64,000 nucleotides of DNA from Fusibacter sp. 3D3 (GCF_001748365.1 NZ_BDHH01000004.1:64346-128345), one strand, 5' to 3'; shown: positions 28,533-38,040, counted from the first letter of the stretch. Notes: generated by a model not told the origin, from the letters alone. Numbers and translations: made by a program.

Positions 28533-29202
28533 TTACTCTGCCTCCTGTACTGGATTTAACGTAATCATGGATGTAATCCTCGGGCTTACATAAATGTCCA
28601 CTCCCATTTTTCAAGTGATAAATATGAGATGAGTTATCCATGGCGGCCTTGAGATTATGTTCAACCGATATTACAGTCACTTTCTGATTGATGTTGATGT
28701 TTTTAATCAATCCATAGATTTCGTCTTGACTGTTCACATCAATTCCACTTGATGGCTCATCTAAAACGAGTAAATCTGGATGCCCGATCATGGCACGAGC
28801 GATAAAGACCTTTTGTCTTTGCCCCCCTGATAAAGTGCCCACGAGCGCATTTTTAAAAGCACTCATGTTTACGATTTCCAAAGATTGAGCAACACAATTT
28901 TTATCTTTGATTTTAAGCGTTTTACGGTAACACTCTAAGAGTTCATAAACCGTAATCGGAAATTGTGTGTTTAAATTATCAAATAATTGCGGGACGTATC
29001 CGATTCTTAAAAAATCGTTTTTAAGAGTCCCTTTGGATGGCGTCATGAGCTTTAAAATTAATTTCATCAAAGTGCTTTTTCCTGAACCATTTTCACCAAG
29101 TACTGAAATATAGTCCCCCCTATTAACGGTAATATTGATATCGTTTAAGACATATGTGGATTGATTTGAATATGAAAAATATAGATTTTGAATTTCGATC
29201 AT
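28519..29202 (-). CDS. znuC: Zinc ABC transporter ATPase (ZnuC)
   Basis: A 227-aa ATPase with Walker A GENGSGKSTLM, signature LSGGQRQKVFIARAM, Walker B LLVLDEPSSGID and switch His in SVEHN. ATG 29202 follows GAAAGG; the upstream TTG (29220) is less likely. It is the first gene of the leftward zinc operon, starting 108 bp from divergent znuA. Confidence 0.93.
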   Translation of the reverse strand: MIEIQNLYFSYSNQSTYVLNDINITVNRGDYISVLGENGSGKSTLMKLILKLMTPSKGTLKNDFLRIGYVPQLFDNLNTQFPITVYELLECYRKTLKIKDKNCVAQSLEIVNMSAFKNALVGTLSGGQRQKVFIARAMIGHPDLLVLDEPSSGIDVNSQDEIYGLIKNININQKVTVISVEHNLKAAMDNSSHIYHLKNGSGHLCKPEDYIHDYVKSSTGGRVNVSI

Positions 29203-29230
29203 ACTTTTTACCTTTCTCAAAATTAAGGTG

Positions 29231-29259
29231 TTGACAGGATATGTTATCTATTATATTAT
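29231..29259 (+). promoter_or_regulatory. Promoter of znuA
   Basis: A consensus TTGACA (29231-29236), 17-bp spacer and TATTAT (29254-29259). The palindromic operator at 29257-29289 overlaps the -10 element and start point, so a bound repressor would block it. Confidence 0.8.
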
Positions 29260-29284
29260 AGTTGCAAATGCGAACTATTTGCAA
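29255..29284 (-). promoter_or_regulatory. Promoter of the znuCB-zur operon
   Basis: On the minus strand, TTGCAA (29279-29284), 18-bp spacer, TATAAT (29255-29260). The -35 lies inside the operator's right arm and the -10 touches its left arm, so the same repressor site controls both directions. Confidence 0.65.
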
Positions 29285-29289
29285 CTATA
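29257..29289. promoter_or_regulatory. Zur-type operator, perfect inverted repeat
   Basis: A 13-bp perfect inverted repeat, TATAGTTGCAAAT and ATTTGCAACTATA, separated by 7 bp. It sits in the znuA/znuC intergenic region and overlaps both promoters. The length and position fit a Fur-family dimer site. Zinc-responsive binding by the Fur-family protein at 27240-27680 is inferred. Confidence 0.75.
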
Positions 29290-29309
29290 ATTTTGAAAGG
29301 AGTTCAAAA

Positions 29310-30239
29310 ATGTTTAAGAAAAGTGCTGTTTTTTTACTCACATTAATGCTTTTACTCACACTGTCAGCTTGTAATAGCAACACAGATAAGGTTTCTCCCT
29401 CTGGGGATTCTAGTCTAAAAGAAACACCCCTTAATGTCGTGGTTTCGTTCGATGCCATGAGAGAATTTGTTGAAGCAGTGGGCAAAGATAAGGTCAGTGT
29501 TCAATCGATGATTCCCGATGGTACAGAACCTCATAGTTTTTCACCAAAAGCCTCTGATATTGAAATGTTAAATACTGCCGATTTATTTGTTTATAGTGGC
29601 ATGGGGATGGAGTCTTCTTGGGTTGATAAAACATTAAATGCCGTTGAAAATAGCGAACTTGTCGTGGTGGAAGCCTCCATCGGGGTTACACCTATTAAAT
29701 TCACAGATGAGGAAGTTATCGCAAAAAAGAAAGAGTTTGATCCACATGTTTGGCTCAGTTTGAAAAATGCAGAAATTGAGGCACTCAATATCAAGGATGC
29801 CCTTGTAAAAATGGATCCTTCAAATGAGGCCTTTTATGAGGCCAATTATTCTGAATTCTACGATCAATTAGAAGCCTTGTATAATGATTATGCCACTAAA
29901 TTAAGTACTGTGACACATAAAAATTTTGTGACAGGCCATGCCGCATTTGGATACCTCTGTAGAGATTTTGGGTTGACACAAAATAGTGTTCAAGACGTCT
30001 TCGCCACGGGTGAACCCAGTGCTAAAAAACTAAAAGAGCTTGTGGAATACTGTAAAGAAAACAATATCACGACGATATTCGTCGAAGACATGGTGAGTCC
30101 AAAAGTTTCTGAAACGCTGGCCAGTGAAGTCGGTGCAACTGTGGAAATCATATATACAATTGCCTCTCATGAAGATGACAAAGATTATATTCAGCGCATG
30201 ACAGAAAATCTTGAAAAAATCTATGAAGCGTTGAAATAG
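29310..30239 (+). CDS. znuA: Zinc-binding lipoprotein of ABC transporter (ZnuA)
   Basis: A 309-aa cluster-9 binding protein. Signal peptide and lipobox LSAC, then the metal ligands: His in GTEPHSFSPKASD, His in DPHVWLSL, His in VTGHAAFGYL and a C-terminal acidic residue in FVEDMVSPKVSETLA. The His-rich loop of many ZnuA proteins is absent. ATG 29310 follows GAAAGGAG. It delivers zinc to ZnuBC, encoded divergently. Confidence 0.92.
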   Translation: MFKKSAVFLLTLMLLLTLSACNSNTDKVSPSGDSSLKETPLNVVVSFDAMREFVEAVGKDKVSVQSMIPDGTEPHSFSPKASDIEMLNTADLFVYSGMGMESSWVDKTLNAVENSELVVVEASIGVTPIKFTDEEVIAKKKEFDPHVWLSLKNAEIEALNIKDALVKMDPSNEAFYEANYSEFYDQLEALYNDYATKLSTVTHKNFVTGHAAFGYLCRDFGLTQNSVQDVFATGEPSAKKLKELVEYCKENNITTIFVEDMVSPKVSETLASEVGATVEIIYTIASHEDDKDYIQRMTENLEKIYEALK

Positions 30240-30270
30240 AGTCTATAGATTATACAGTGCTGAAATGCGA

Positions 30271-30327
30271 AAAAAAAATGTCACTGGAAAAGTGCGCTTT
30301 GCGACTTATCCCAGTGGCATTTTTTTC
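30271..30327. terminator. Bidirectional terminator between znuA and dbpA
   Basis: ATGTCACTGG (30279-30288 region) pairs with CCAGTGGCAT (30311-30320), flanked by an A-run on the left and a T-run on the right. The pairing serves convergent znuA and the helicase gene. Confidence 0.8.
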
Positions 30328-30367
30328 TATTTTCGGTGCTCTAATCTCGATGCTCTAATCTCTTGAC

Positions 30368-31834
30368 CTAGCCCCGTTTAGCACGGTACATTTTCCCTTT
30401 AATCTTTTTGGATTCAAATGCTTTTATGATGAGTCTTTCTTTACCGTTTAATATAGCAACATTTGTCGTCGTTTCTCTCATATCAATTTTGCCAATATCA
30501 TCACTGGTTACGCCACTAATACTTCTAATGCTGGCTAATATATCACTTCTTTTTAAATTGCTATTATTCACACCTGCATTGATTTGAATTTTAACATCAG
30601 CGCCTTTTTTAGGGCCTTCTTTATATCTGTTTTTGGCGTTTTTCTTTTCTGGATTTTCTTTTGGTTTTTTCTCTACATGCCCACCTTTACAGGGTATCTT
30701 ATAGCCTAGAAAATCTTCAAGCGCTTTAAACCGCTCCATCTCACTTGGAATAACCAGCGTTATGGCTATGCCAACCTCATCTACACGGCCTGTTCGACCT
30801 ATTCTGTGCACATAGTTCTCGTGATCAAATGGCACACCATAATTAATAATATGTGTAATGCCTCTAACATGTAACCCGCGTGCCGCTAAATCCGTGGCAA
30901 TCAAGGTTTTGTACGCCCCTTTTTTAAAGGCCCTCAATTTTTCCATACGAACACTTTGATCCATACCCCCATGTACAGCACAAGTAGATCGATCCCATTT
31001 TCTCGCAATATCAAATAGAGCGTCCACTTGCTGCTGTGTGTTACAGAATATAAGCGTTTTTTCAGGTTGTTCATGCTTGATCATTTTCTTCATAAAATCC
31101 ACTTTTTTCAAGCCATCCACAGCATAATAGATTTGCTCAATTTTTTCTATATTTGTAACTTCTGATTCTACTTCAATATATTGTGGACTGATCATATACA
31201 TCTGACTTAAATCATGGACTTCTTCTGGGATCGTTGCAGAAAAAAGAAGTGTCACACGTTCAAGTGGTAATTTATTGATAATAGCTTCCAGTTGTGTTTT
31301 AAATCCCATGAGTAGCATTTCATCCGCTTCATCTATCACCAGATATTTAATAGACTGGAGTTTAACATTTTTATTTAATATATGATCCATCATTCTGCCT
31401 GGAGTTGCAACGATCACATGAGGATTTTGTTTGAGCTCTTTACGCTGAAGCTCCATAGGCTGTTTGCCATAGAGTGCACAAAATTTTAGACCTTTATATT
31501 TACCGATATCCACCATGTCTTCTTTGACTTGGACTGCAAGCTCTCGCGTCGGAGTCAGTACCAATACCTGAGGTCTTTCGAGTTCGACATCGATTTTTTC
31601 ACAAATCGGTATCGCAAATGCAGCTGTTTTGCCACTACCTGTCTGTGATTTCACGATTAAATCCTTACCCTCGAAAATCAATGGCATCGTGATCGCTTGA
31701 ACCTCTAAGGGACTATTAAATCCCAACTCACCAAGCGCACGTTTAATTTGATGATCCAGCGGATAATCTTTAAATTTTTCAATCTTCTTTTCTTGTTTTT
31801 CTATTTTTGCCTGTTCTTCTTTTATTGCACTCAT
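30368..31834 (-). CDS. dbpA: DEAD-box RNA helicase of the DbpA/YxiN type
   Basis: A 488-aa RNA helicase. Motifs are Walker A SQTGSGKT (63-70), PTRELA, TPGR, DEAD (168-171), FSAT, ATDLAARGL and HRIGRTGR. After a basic, lysine-rich linker, the C-terminal ~75 residues match the DbpA RNA-binding domain (VKIQINAGVNNS, ILASIRSISGVTSDDIGKID), which targets the helicase to hairpin 92 of 23S rRNA in E. coli DbpA and B. subtilis YxiN. It therefore likely acts in 50S assembly. The start follows AAGAGG. Single-gene unit. Confidence 0.9.
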   Translation of the reverse strand: MSAIKEEQAKIEKQEKKIEKFKDYPLDHQIKRALGELGFNSPLEVQAITMPLIFEGKDLIVKSQTGSGKTAAFAIPICEKIDVELERPQVLVLTPTRELAVQVKEDMVDIGKYKGLKFCALYGKQPMELQRKELKQNPHVIVATPGRMMDHILNKNVKLQSIKYLVIDEADEMLLMGFKTQLEAIINKLPLERVTLLFSATIPEEVHDLSQMYMISPQYIEVESEVTNIEKIEQIYYAVDGLKKVDFMKKMIKHEQPEKTLIFCNTQQQVDALFDIARKWDRSTCAVHGGMDQSVRMEKLRAFKKGAYKTLIATDLAARGLHVRGITHIINYGVPFDHENYVHRIGRTGRVDEVGIAITLVIPSEMERFKALEDFLGYKIPCKGGHVEKKPKENPEKKNAKNRYKEGPKKGADVKIQINAGVNNSNLKRSDILASIRSISGVTSDDIGKIDMRETTTNVAILNGKERLIIKAFESKKIKGKMYRAKRG

Positions 31835-32005
31835 GTTCTAACCTCTTTCCAAACCTGACGAACCAATTCTATATCAATTGATACTTACTAACCACCTAGT
31901 TTAACATATTTTTGATAAACATTAAAGGTTTTTATGATTTGATTCTTTATATATACATAAATGATTTCTCTCTACCTCATGGATACAACTAAATCACAGT
32001 ATATT

Positions 32006-32473
32006 CTAGTTTTTAGGATATGGTGACCCTTCAACACCATCCTTAAATCGTATAAATATATGCGAACTATCTTCATATTCAACGGCCCAGTACATGTAGT
32101 CAACAATATTCTTGTCCGCATAAAATGAACTTAATGTCATGAGATAGATAGATAATACATCCAAGTCTTCAGCAGTAGAACTTGATTTTACGTTTTCATA
32201 GGTAACACCTTCACTACCATCGACTAGAAAAACACCTTTTTTGTATACAAATACGACATACTTCAAGGCTCCAGTCTTCTTGTCAGTTCCCCAAAATGCA
32301 TGATCTTTAGCAATGGAGGTATGATTGATAATGCTAATAGAATATTTATAAGACACATACATCTCATTAGTTTTGGAAAAATACATAATATCCTCTGCAA
32401 GATATCGGCATTTGGTAAACGAAATCAAATAAATCAAACATATTACAATCAAAATGATCCACTTTTTTTTCAT
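32006..32473 (-). CDS. Small unknown protein with N-terminal membrane anchor
   Basis: A 155-aa protein I do not recognise. ATG 32473 after GAGGAG gives KKKWIILIVICLIYLISF, a membrane or signal segment, followed directly by a Cys (TKC) that is not a clear lipobox. The rest is a hydrophilic, extracytoplasmic-looking domain rich in Tyr and Asp. There are no operon partners. The flanking gaps of 171 bp (31835-32005) and 287 bp (32474-32760) show nothing convincing. Confidence 0.6.
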   Translation of the reverse strand: MKKKWIILIVICLIYLISFTKCRYLAEDIMYFSKTNEMYVSYKYSISIINHTSIAKDHAFWGTDKKTGALKYVVFVYKKGVFLVDGSEGVTYENVKSSSTAEDLDVLSIYLMTLSSFYADKNIVDYMYWAVEYEDSSHIFIRFKDGVEGSPYPKN

Positions 32474-32760
32474 GGTCAGCTCCTCGTGTTTAATAGATTC
32501 AGCGTAATCAACAAATAACAAAAAATATCAACCTTAATTGTAACATCTGACCATATTCTAAAGTCTTCAATCTTATAAGATGCCATCTGATACCATTAAT
32601 AACATATGAATGTACGAATGTCAAATATTAAAATATTCTTTTTTACTTCCTATTTTAATCACCTTAAACTTAAATAAATAAAGTAAGTTCCGCTTTTACT
32701 GCATAAACGAAAGTTAGTTTTGCAAGAAAAATGGAACTCAGTTTTTTCAATCAACGCTTG

Positions 32761-33018
32761 TTAATATAAAAATCCCATTTCTAGCCCCACTATTGCGATT
32801 CCAAGTACATAACTCGCCCAGTTTAGAGTTTTGAGCTCTACCAAGAAACTATTTCTCTCCATTGGAAACACAAATAGTAAGAGTCCAGTGGCAATCAAAG
32901 CCGTCATATAGGTCATCAGCATTGAAATCACAGGATCGGAATGCCCCGATATTGACTTTTGAGAAATATGATAGAATAAACTAGAACCAATCACTAGAAA
33001 CATAGAAATATATTGCAA
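32761..33018 (-). pseudogene. N-terminal remnant of a DMT/EamA-type transporter
   Basis: An 85-codon frame from TTG 33018 (AAGGAGG 9 bp upstream) encodes three membrane helices typical of the first third of a small DMT-type transporter (SLFYHISQKSI, then LGIAIVGLEMGFL). It stops at 32761, where full-length relatives continue for about 200 residues. In the next frame, the bases at the break read YINKR and stop, which resembles a DMT C-terminus, so an internal deletion that joined both ends out of frame is possible. It is the last gene of the ornithine-cyclodeaminase/aminotransferase operon and is presumably non-functional. Confidence 0.65.
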
Positions 33019-33069
33019 TTATTGTAACCTCCTTAAAATGTTTGATTTAAAAAATGGATATAGACTGTT

Positions 33070-34194
33070 TTATGAACATAATTTTCTATAAAATCGTCCA
33101 ATCCTTTTAAGTGCCTCTTTAAGATTATCCGTGTTATTGCCTATCCCCACTCTAAAATGGCCCTCAATGTCAAGCGTTTCTCCAGGGACTACGAGCACTT
33201 GCTCTTCATCCAGTAATTTCTTGCAAAATGTCTTTGAATCCATTTCCAGATCATATTTTAAAACAATAACAGGCCCTGACTTTGGCTTAAAATAACTAAA
33301 TCCAGAATTCTCTTTTAACCAAGTTTCTATAACCTCAAGGTTAGTTCTTATGATATCAAGGCTTCTATCGATGATTTTATCTTTATTTTCAAGTGCAAGA
33401 GCTGCTATATAATCATCGATCATGGGACAACTGATATGGTTGTAATCACGCATTTTATTCACAGCTTCGATCACCTGTTTAGTGCTACATACCCATCCAG
33501 TTCTCAGCCCTGCAAGTGCAAAAGTCTTGGACATACTGCTCGTGCTAATGCCCTTTTCATACAAATCCACAATAGAAGCTGTAAATCTTTCACCTTCATG
33601 GTTCATCCCTCTATAGGCCTCATCCGATAGGACATACGCATCCACTGAACTTGCGATTTCAACGATTTCTTTAAGCATCGCTTCATCCATGGATGCACCT
33701 GTTGGATTGTTGGGGTTTGCAAAGCTTATGAGCTTTGTCTTGTCATTTACAAGGTGTCTAAGTGCTTTAAGATCAGGTAAAAAGCCATTTTGGGGATCAA
33801 GATAAAGTTTATGCACTTTGGCACCGATGGACTCCGGTACAGAATAGTGTTGCTGATAAGTTGGTAAAATAGTGATCACTTCATCTTCTGGTTCTATAAG
33901 GCTCATGAGCACCAAATAGTTGGCACCAATGGTGCCGTGAGTTACGGTAATCTGTGAAGGAGAAACATCTTTGTATAAACGCAATATGCCCTTTTTTAAA
34001 TAATCTGAGCCTTCAATCGCACCATAGGTGAGTTTCATTGCCATGAGATGCGTTATAAATTCATTTCTATGACCACAGATTTCGAGTAATTCATCCAATC
34101 TCAGTGAATCCACACAGCTTTCTCCCACATTGATCTCACATTTCGTCTCATAGGCATCCATCCATCTCTCAACTTTAAAATCTTTAATTTTCAT
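33070..34194 (-). CDS. PLP-dependent aminotransferase, class I/II
   Basis: A 374-aa fold-type I PLP enzyme. Visible features are FANPNNPTGA, LSDEAYRGM (with the Asp that contacts the cofactor), SSMSKTFALAGLRTGW with the Schiff-base Lys, and a C-terminal RVGIGN with the substrate-carboxylate Arg. It starts at ATG 34194, overlapping the stop of the ornithine-cyclodeaminase pseudogene (TAATG). Its operon partners on both sides are broken but this gene is intact. The substrate is unknown; co-occurrence with an ornithine cyclodeaminase suggests amino acid catabolism or a specialised amino acid. Confidence 0.85.
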   Translation of the reverse strand: MKIKDFKVERWMDAYETKCEINVGESCVDSLRLDELLEICGHRNEFITHLMAMKLTYGAIEGSDYLKKGILRLYKDVSPSQITVTHGTIGANYLVLMSLIEPEDEVITILPTYQQHYSVPESIGAKVHKLYLDPQNGFLPDLKALRHLVNDKTKLISFANPNNPTGASMDEAMLKEIVEIASSVDAYVLSDEAYRGMNHEGERFTASIVDLYEKGISTSSMSKTFALAGLRTGWVCSTKQVIEAVNKMRDYNHISCPMIDDYIAALALENKDKIIDRSLDIIRTNLEVIETWLKENSGFSYFKPKSGPVIVLKYDLEMDSKTFCKKLLDEEQVLVVPGETLDIEGHFRVGIGNNTDNLKEALKRIGRFYRKLCS

Positions 34195-34566
34195 TATAAA
34201 TCTACCTCCTGACCTATATTTTTAGCGTTTGCGTTATCTATTGCCAATTTTGAAACGAGTAAATCTTGAAGTGCTATACCCGTTGAATCAAATACCGTTA
34301 TATCAGAATCACTTGTCCTGCCCACTTTTTCAGATAAAATCAATTCGCCCATTTCACCGATGATGTCCTTTTCACTTATAACGCCCTCTTTTAATGCGAT
34401 TTCTATCCATATCGGCGACCCCTGATTGAAATTCATGAAAAATTAACGGCCATAGACCTGCTCTCTGCCTCGCTTTTAACCGATAGACTTCCTCCACTTT
34501 ATCCATAACTGAAATCATATGAAGAGACGCTTTGACATCATGCTTATTTAATACTTTAACTTTCAT
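34194..34566 (-). pseudogene. Ornithine cyclodeaminase/mu-crystallin family gene with its middle deleted
   Basis: Two overlapping frames are parts of one gene. From ATG 34566 (AAGGAGG upstream) the first reads MKVKVLNKHDVKASLHM and WPLIFHEFQSGVADMD, the N-terminus of the family. From about 34410 the other frame reads IWIEIALKEGVIS, GEMGELIL, GRTSDSDITVFDSTGIALQDL, the family C-terminus. About 200 internal residues are missing and the halves are out of frame; the join lies near 34395-34420. A normal member has about 330 residues. No functional product is expected. Confidence 0.85.
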
Positions 34567-34681
34567 GGCATCCTCCTTAAAGACTTTATCACTATACCGT
34601 TAAATATAAGCCACTGTTCATGATTCCGATCATATTACATTTTGTAAAAAAGGGACACCACATAACAAAAAATATTGACCC

Positions 34682-34762
34682 AACAAAAAAACATCTATAC
34701 ACTACAGCAAGAATTAAACCCTTGAGAGATTTCTCAATTCTTATTATTAGACATAGATGTTT
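34682..34762 (-). terminator. Branched terminator-like structure downstream of the MocR gene
   Basis: An outer stem AAACATCTAT/ATAGATGTTT (34689-34698 with 34753-34762) encloses AAGAATT/AATTCTT (34709-34715 with 34736-34742) and an overlapping TTGAGA/TCTCAA. On the minus strand a T-run follows. It would end the thi-mocR transcript. The nested shape is more elaborate than a simple terminator. Confidence 0.6.
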
Positions 34763-34766
34763 ATAT

Positions 34767-36251
34767 TTAGTGCTTATTTAAGTTCAATTTGATCATTCGT
34801 GCTAGAATAATCAACCCTTGTTCTATATCTTCCAAACTTGCATAAGAAAATGAAATTCTAATATTTTTATTACTGGTAATATCGTAAATATTACCCGGAT
34901 TGATGACAACGCCTTGTCTATAACAAGACTCAAATAGGCGATACATTTGAAATTCTTTATTAAGAGTAAGCCAAATATAGAAGCCTCCTGCAGGTTTTTG
35001 CCATGTGGCTATGTCCGAAAAATAGTGTTCCAAGATCTTTAAAGTGAAATCGCGTTTTATTTTCAGTTCACCCCTTAAGGACTGGATAAAAGATTGATAA
35101 TACCCCTTGGCTAAAAATTCATAACACATCCATTGAGAAATGGAACTGCTGCCATAATCCGTCTGCATTTTAATATCCGCTAACCGATCGATAACCCTTT
35201 CAGCTCCGACAATCCACCCAACTCTCATGCCAGCAGATAATGACTTAGAGATACTGCCCATATACAAAACAGTTTCATCTTGATCCCCAGCTTTGATCGG
35301 TGCAGCAGGTGCCTCATCTAACCACAGTTCTCTATACGTATCATCTTCTAAAATGGGCAATCTTTCTTTTTCACATAATTTCAAAATAGCGCTTCGCCGT
35401 TTATCAGACATCAAGATCCCTGTGGGGTTTTGAAAACTAGGAATCGTATACAGCAGCTCAGGCTTTTTCATAGAGACTTTTCTAAGAAGGTCATCCACAA
35501 CTAAGCCTTCACCGTCCATTGCTACACCTGTTAAATGGATCCCATGAGATTCAAACAAGGTGAGTGATTGAATATAAGTAGCTTGCTCTGTCAGTATCGT
35601 TGAACCTCTGCGCAATATGCCCATAGAAATTAAATGTAAAGCCTGAAGCACACCCGAAACGATCAAAACTTTATTGGGATTTACATCTATCCCCATCGGC
35701 TTTAGGTACTTACAGACTTCTTCTCGAAGCGGTAAGAGGCCTTTTGCCTCTTCATACCCCATGTAATGCACATCCGTCAACATGTGGTCATAAATTGATT
35801 TCATATATTGCACGGGGTACATCTCTGGTGAGAGCTCCCCAGCACCTAGCCGAATCATTTTCGAATCCATATTGAGCTCATTGATAATTTTAATGACATT
35901 GAGATTAGGCTTTTGATAACCGCTTTCGATGTATTTATCCCAATTGGGAGGTGTTTTAGACGCTAGAACAGACCAAGTATTGTTGACTATAATCGTTCCA
36001 GAACTCTTCTTACTCTCTATGAGTCCCTCGGTCTTCAATTCATCATAAGCTTCAAGTACGGTACTTCTATTGACTTTAAAGGCATTGGCCATTTCCACTT
36101 GAGTTGGCAGTCTGTTTCCGATCGACCAATCTCCCGATGCAATTTTACTTTTGATAAAATCATAAATCTGTTTATGCATTGGAACGATTGATTGCTTATC
36201 TGGTTTCCAGTTGATTTGAGCTATGTTTACTTTAGCTGCTATATTGCGCAT
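34767..36251 (-). CDS. MocR-type regulator (GntR helix-turn-helix fused to aminotransferase fold)
   Basis: A 494-aa MocR/PdxR-family regulator. The N-terminal GntR winged helix reads IKSKIASGDWSIGNRLPTQ and NRSTVLEAYDELKTEGLI. The C-terminal aminotransferase I fold has IPSFQNPTGILMS and the PLP Lys in GSISKSLSAGMRVGW. It starts 8 bp after thiE and is probably co-transcribed with the thi operon. Downstream, same strand, lies the ornithine-cyclodeaminase/aminotransferase operon, which is its likely target. Effector unknown; PLP-amino acid adducts are usual for the family. Confidence 0.88.
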   Translation of the reverse strand: MRNIAAKVNIAQINWKPDKQSIVPMHKQIYDFIKSKIASGDWSIGNRLPTQVEMANAFKVNRSTVLEAYDELKTEGLIESKKSSGTIIVNNTWSVLASKTPPNWDKYIESGYQKPNLNVIKIINELNMDSKMIRLGAGELSPEMYPVQYMKSIYDHMLTDVHYMGYEEAKGLLPLREEVCKYLKPMGIDVNPNKVLIVSGVLQALHLISMGILRRGSTILTEQATYIQSLTLFESHGIHLTGVAMDGEGLVVDDLLRKVSMKKPELLYTIPSFQNPTGILMSDKRRSAILKLCEKERLPILEDDTYRELWLDEAPAAPIKAGDQDETVLYMGSISKSLSAGMRVGWIVGAERVIDRLADIKMQTDYGSSSISQWMCYEFLAKGYYQSFIQSLRGELKIKRDFTLKILEHYFSDIATWQKPAGGFYIWLTLNKEFQMYRLFESCYRQGVVINPGNIYDITSNKNIRISFSYASLEDIEQGLIILARMIKLNLNKH

Positions 36252-36259
36252 ATGATCAC

Positions 36260-36871
36260 CTACTCAATTTTGAATTGAGTTAACTTTATATTTTTAAAAC
36301 GATCAATCAAAACTTTAGGTTCTGGACTGTTCATTATACTGGACATGATACAGACCCCTGTTGCACCAGATGAAATTAGATCTGCATAACGCTCTGGTGT
36401 AACGCCCCCTATTGCCATAACTGGAATTGAAGCTTTAGAACAGATTTCTTTTAAAAAGGAAAGGCCTCTCGGTTCAATAGCCGCCTTACAATCTGTTTGA
36501 AATACATGTCCTGCAATGACTTGTGTTGCGCCTAAAAATTGTGCCAATTGTGCTTCTCTTGCTGAATGTACCGCAACACTGACAACATTAAAGTCACTAA
36601 GAGTGTGATATTTAGAGATAAATGAATCAAAGGGCAAGTGAATATTGTGATTATCGAGTTTTTTTGAAAGTGTTAAATGAGAATGAAATAAAAGCGTTAT
36701 GTGCTTCTCTAAAGCTATGGCTAAGCATTTCTCTGCTAATCTTTCATAGGTATGCATGTCAAGATATTTTGCCCTAAGTATGATTTGATCTGGTGCACCA
36801 TTACAGATTTTTTGAAATTGTTCTAAAAAAGAAATCCCCATTGACTCCTGATCCGTCACACAGATCACCAT
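36260..36871 (-). CDS. thiE: Thiamine phosphate synthase family protein (ThiE/TenI)
   Basis: A 203-aa TIM-barrel protein with [47 protein letters not shown] and VMAIGGVTPERY. These are shared by ThiE, which joins the thiazole and pyrimidine moieties, and TenI, the thiazole tautomerase. As no other ThiE is seen, I prefer ThiE, but the TDCK motif leaves TenI open. ATG 36871 overlaps the end of thiH by 7 bp; a GTG at 36880 is an alternative start. Confidence 0.75.
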   Translation of the reverse strand: MVICVTDQESMGISFLEQFQKICNGAPDQIILRAKYLDMHTYERLAEKCLAIALEKHITLLFHSHLTLSKKLDNHNIHLPFDSFISKYHTLSDFNVVSVAVHSAREAQLAQFLGATQVIAGHVFQTDCKAAIEPRGLSFLKEICSKASIPVMAIGGVTPERYADLISSGATGVCIMSSIMNSPEPKVLIDRFKNIKLTQFKIE

Positions 36872-38040
36872 ACACCCCACCCTACAAGCCCTTTTGAAGT
36901 GATATGATTTGTATACACGGGTTGTAATCCTTTTTGAAGGATCATTGAGTGAATTTCAGCTACACTTCTAGGATCAGAGATTTCGAATTGTTCATCCCCT
37001 TTGATTTCCGCCACATGTCCACCCACCCCAACGACTACGCCTGCAGACATTTTCGTCGCACAAACCCCCAAAGTATGATCTCTAAAATGTGCCTTTTCCC
37101 TGGTGGATATCGTGATGCTTGCATAAGGCATGAAAAGTCTGTAGGCGAGCATCACTTGAAATAATGCCCCTTCATCTACATCATTGATCTCCTTTTCCTC
37201 ATGGTTGATATAGGGTCTAATTCTTGGAAGGGAAAAAGATATTTCTGCGCTGGGGTATTTTCTTTGTACAAAGTACGCATGCATACCCGTTGCAAATGCA
37301 TCTTTTCTAAAATCATCAAGTCCTAAAAGTGCACCAAATGAAACGCCATACATATGCCCCATTAAAGCACGTTCTTGAGCATGAAACCGATAAGGAAATA
37401 CACGTTTTGGACCAGATAAATGAACAGATTCATACTTAACAAGATTGTATGTTTCCTGATAAACAGATACAAAATCAGCACCACAGTTATTCAAATAGCT
37501 GTATTCTTCCGAATTAAGCGGATAGATTTCAATCCCAATAGTTGAAAAATATGTCTTAGCCAATTTGATGGCCTCTCCAATATACTGAATATCTGATTTT
37601 TGACGAGATTCACCCGTTAATATCAAAATTTCCTTTAAGCCCGTTTCAGAGATGGTTTTGAGTTCCGTATTAATTTCTTCCAAAGATAACTTCCCACGCT
37701 TAATTTTATTTTTGCAATTGAAACCACAGTAAATACAATTATTCTCACAATAATTTGAAATATAAAGTGGTGTAAACAACTGAATCGAATTGCCAAAGTG
37801 TTTATGAGTTAACGCTTTTGATTTTTGTGCCATTTCTTCAAGATAGGGTTTTGCAGCAGGTGAAAGTAAGGCTGCAAAATCGTCAGGATTCAAGGTGTCC
37901 TTTAAGAGCGCACACTTCACATCACAATCTTTATATTGAGTATAATCATAACTTGAAACCCTAGAAAGTACTTTTTCAAAAACATCTGATTCAATCTGTT
38001 CCATATTGGCTAAATAAGTCATTGGATTTGTCTTCATCAT
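36865..38040 (-). CDS. thiH: 2-iminoacetate synthase (ThiH), radical SAM
   Basis: A 391-aa oxygen-sensitive enzyme that cleaves tyrosine to dehydroglycine for thiazole formation. The radical SAM cluster motif is C98-x3-C102-x2-C105 (YCENNCIYC). Further family features are [31 protein letters not shown] and FSLPRIRP. It overlaps thiG by 4 bp and thiE by 7 bp. Using ThiH rather than the oxidase ThiO fits an anaerobe. Confidence 0.95.
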   Translation of the reverse strand: MMKTNPMTYLANMEQIESDVFEKVLSRVSSYDYTQYKDCDVKCALLKDTLNPDDFAALLSPAAKPYLEEMAQKSKALTHKHFGNSIQLFTPLYISNYCENNCIYCGFNCKNKIKRGKLSLEEINTELKTISETGLKEILILTGESRQKSDIQYIGEAIKLAKTYFSTIGIEIYPLNSEEYSYLNNCGADFVSVYQETYNLVKYESVHLSGPKRVFPYRFHAQERALMGHMYGVSFGALLGLDDFRKDAFATGMHAYFVQRKYPSAEISFSLPRIRPYINHEEKEINDVDEGALFQVMLAYRLFMPYASITISTREKAHFRDHTLGVCATKMSAGVVVGVGGHVAEIKGDEQFEISDPRSVAEIHSMILQKGLQPVYTNHITSKGLVGWGVW

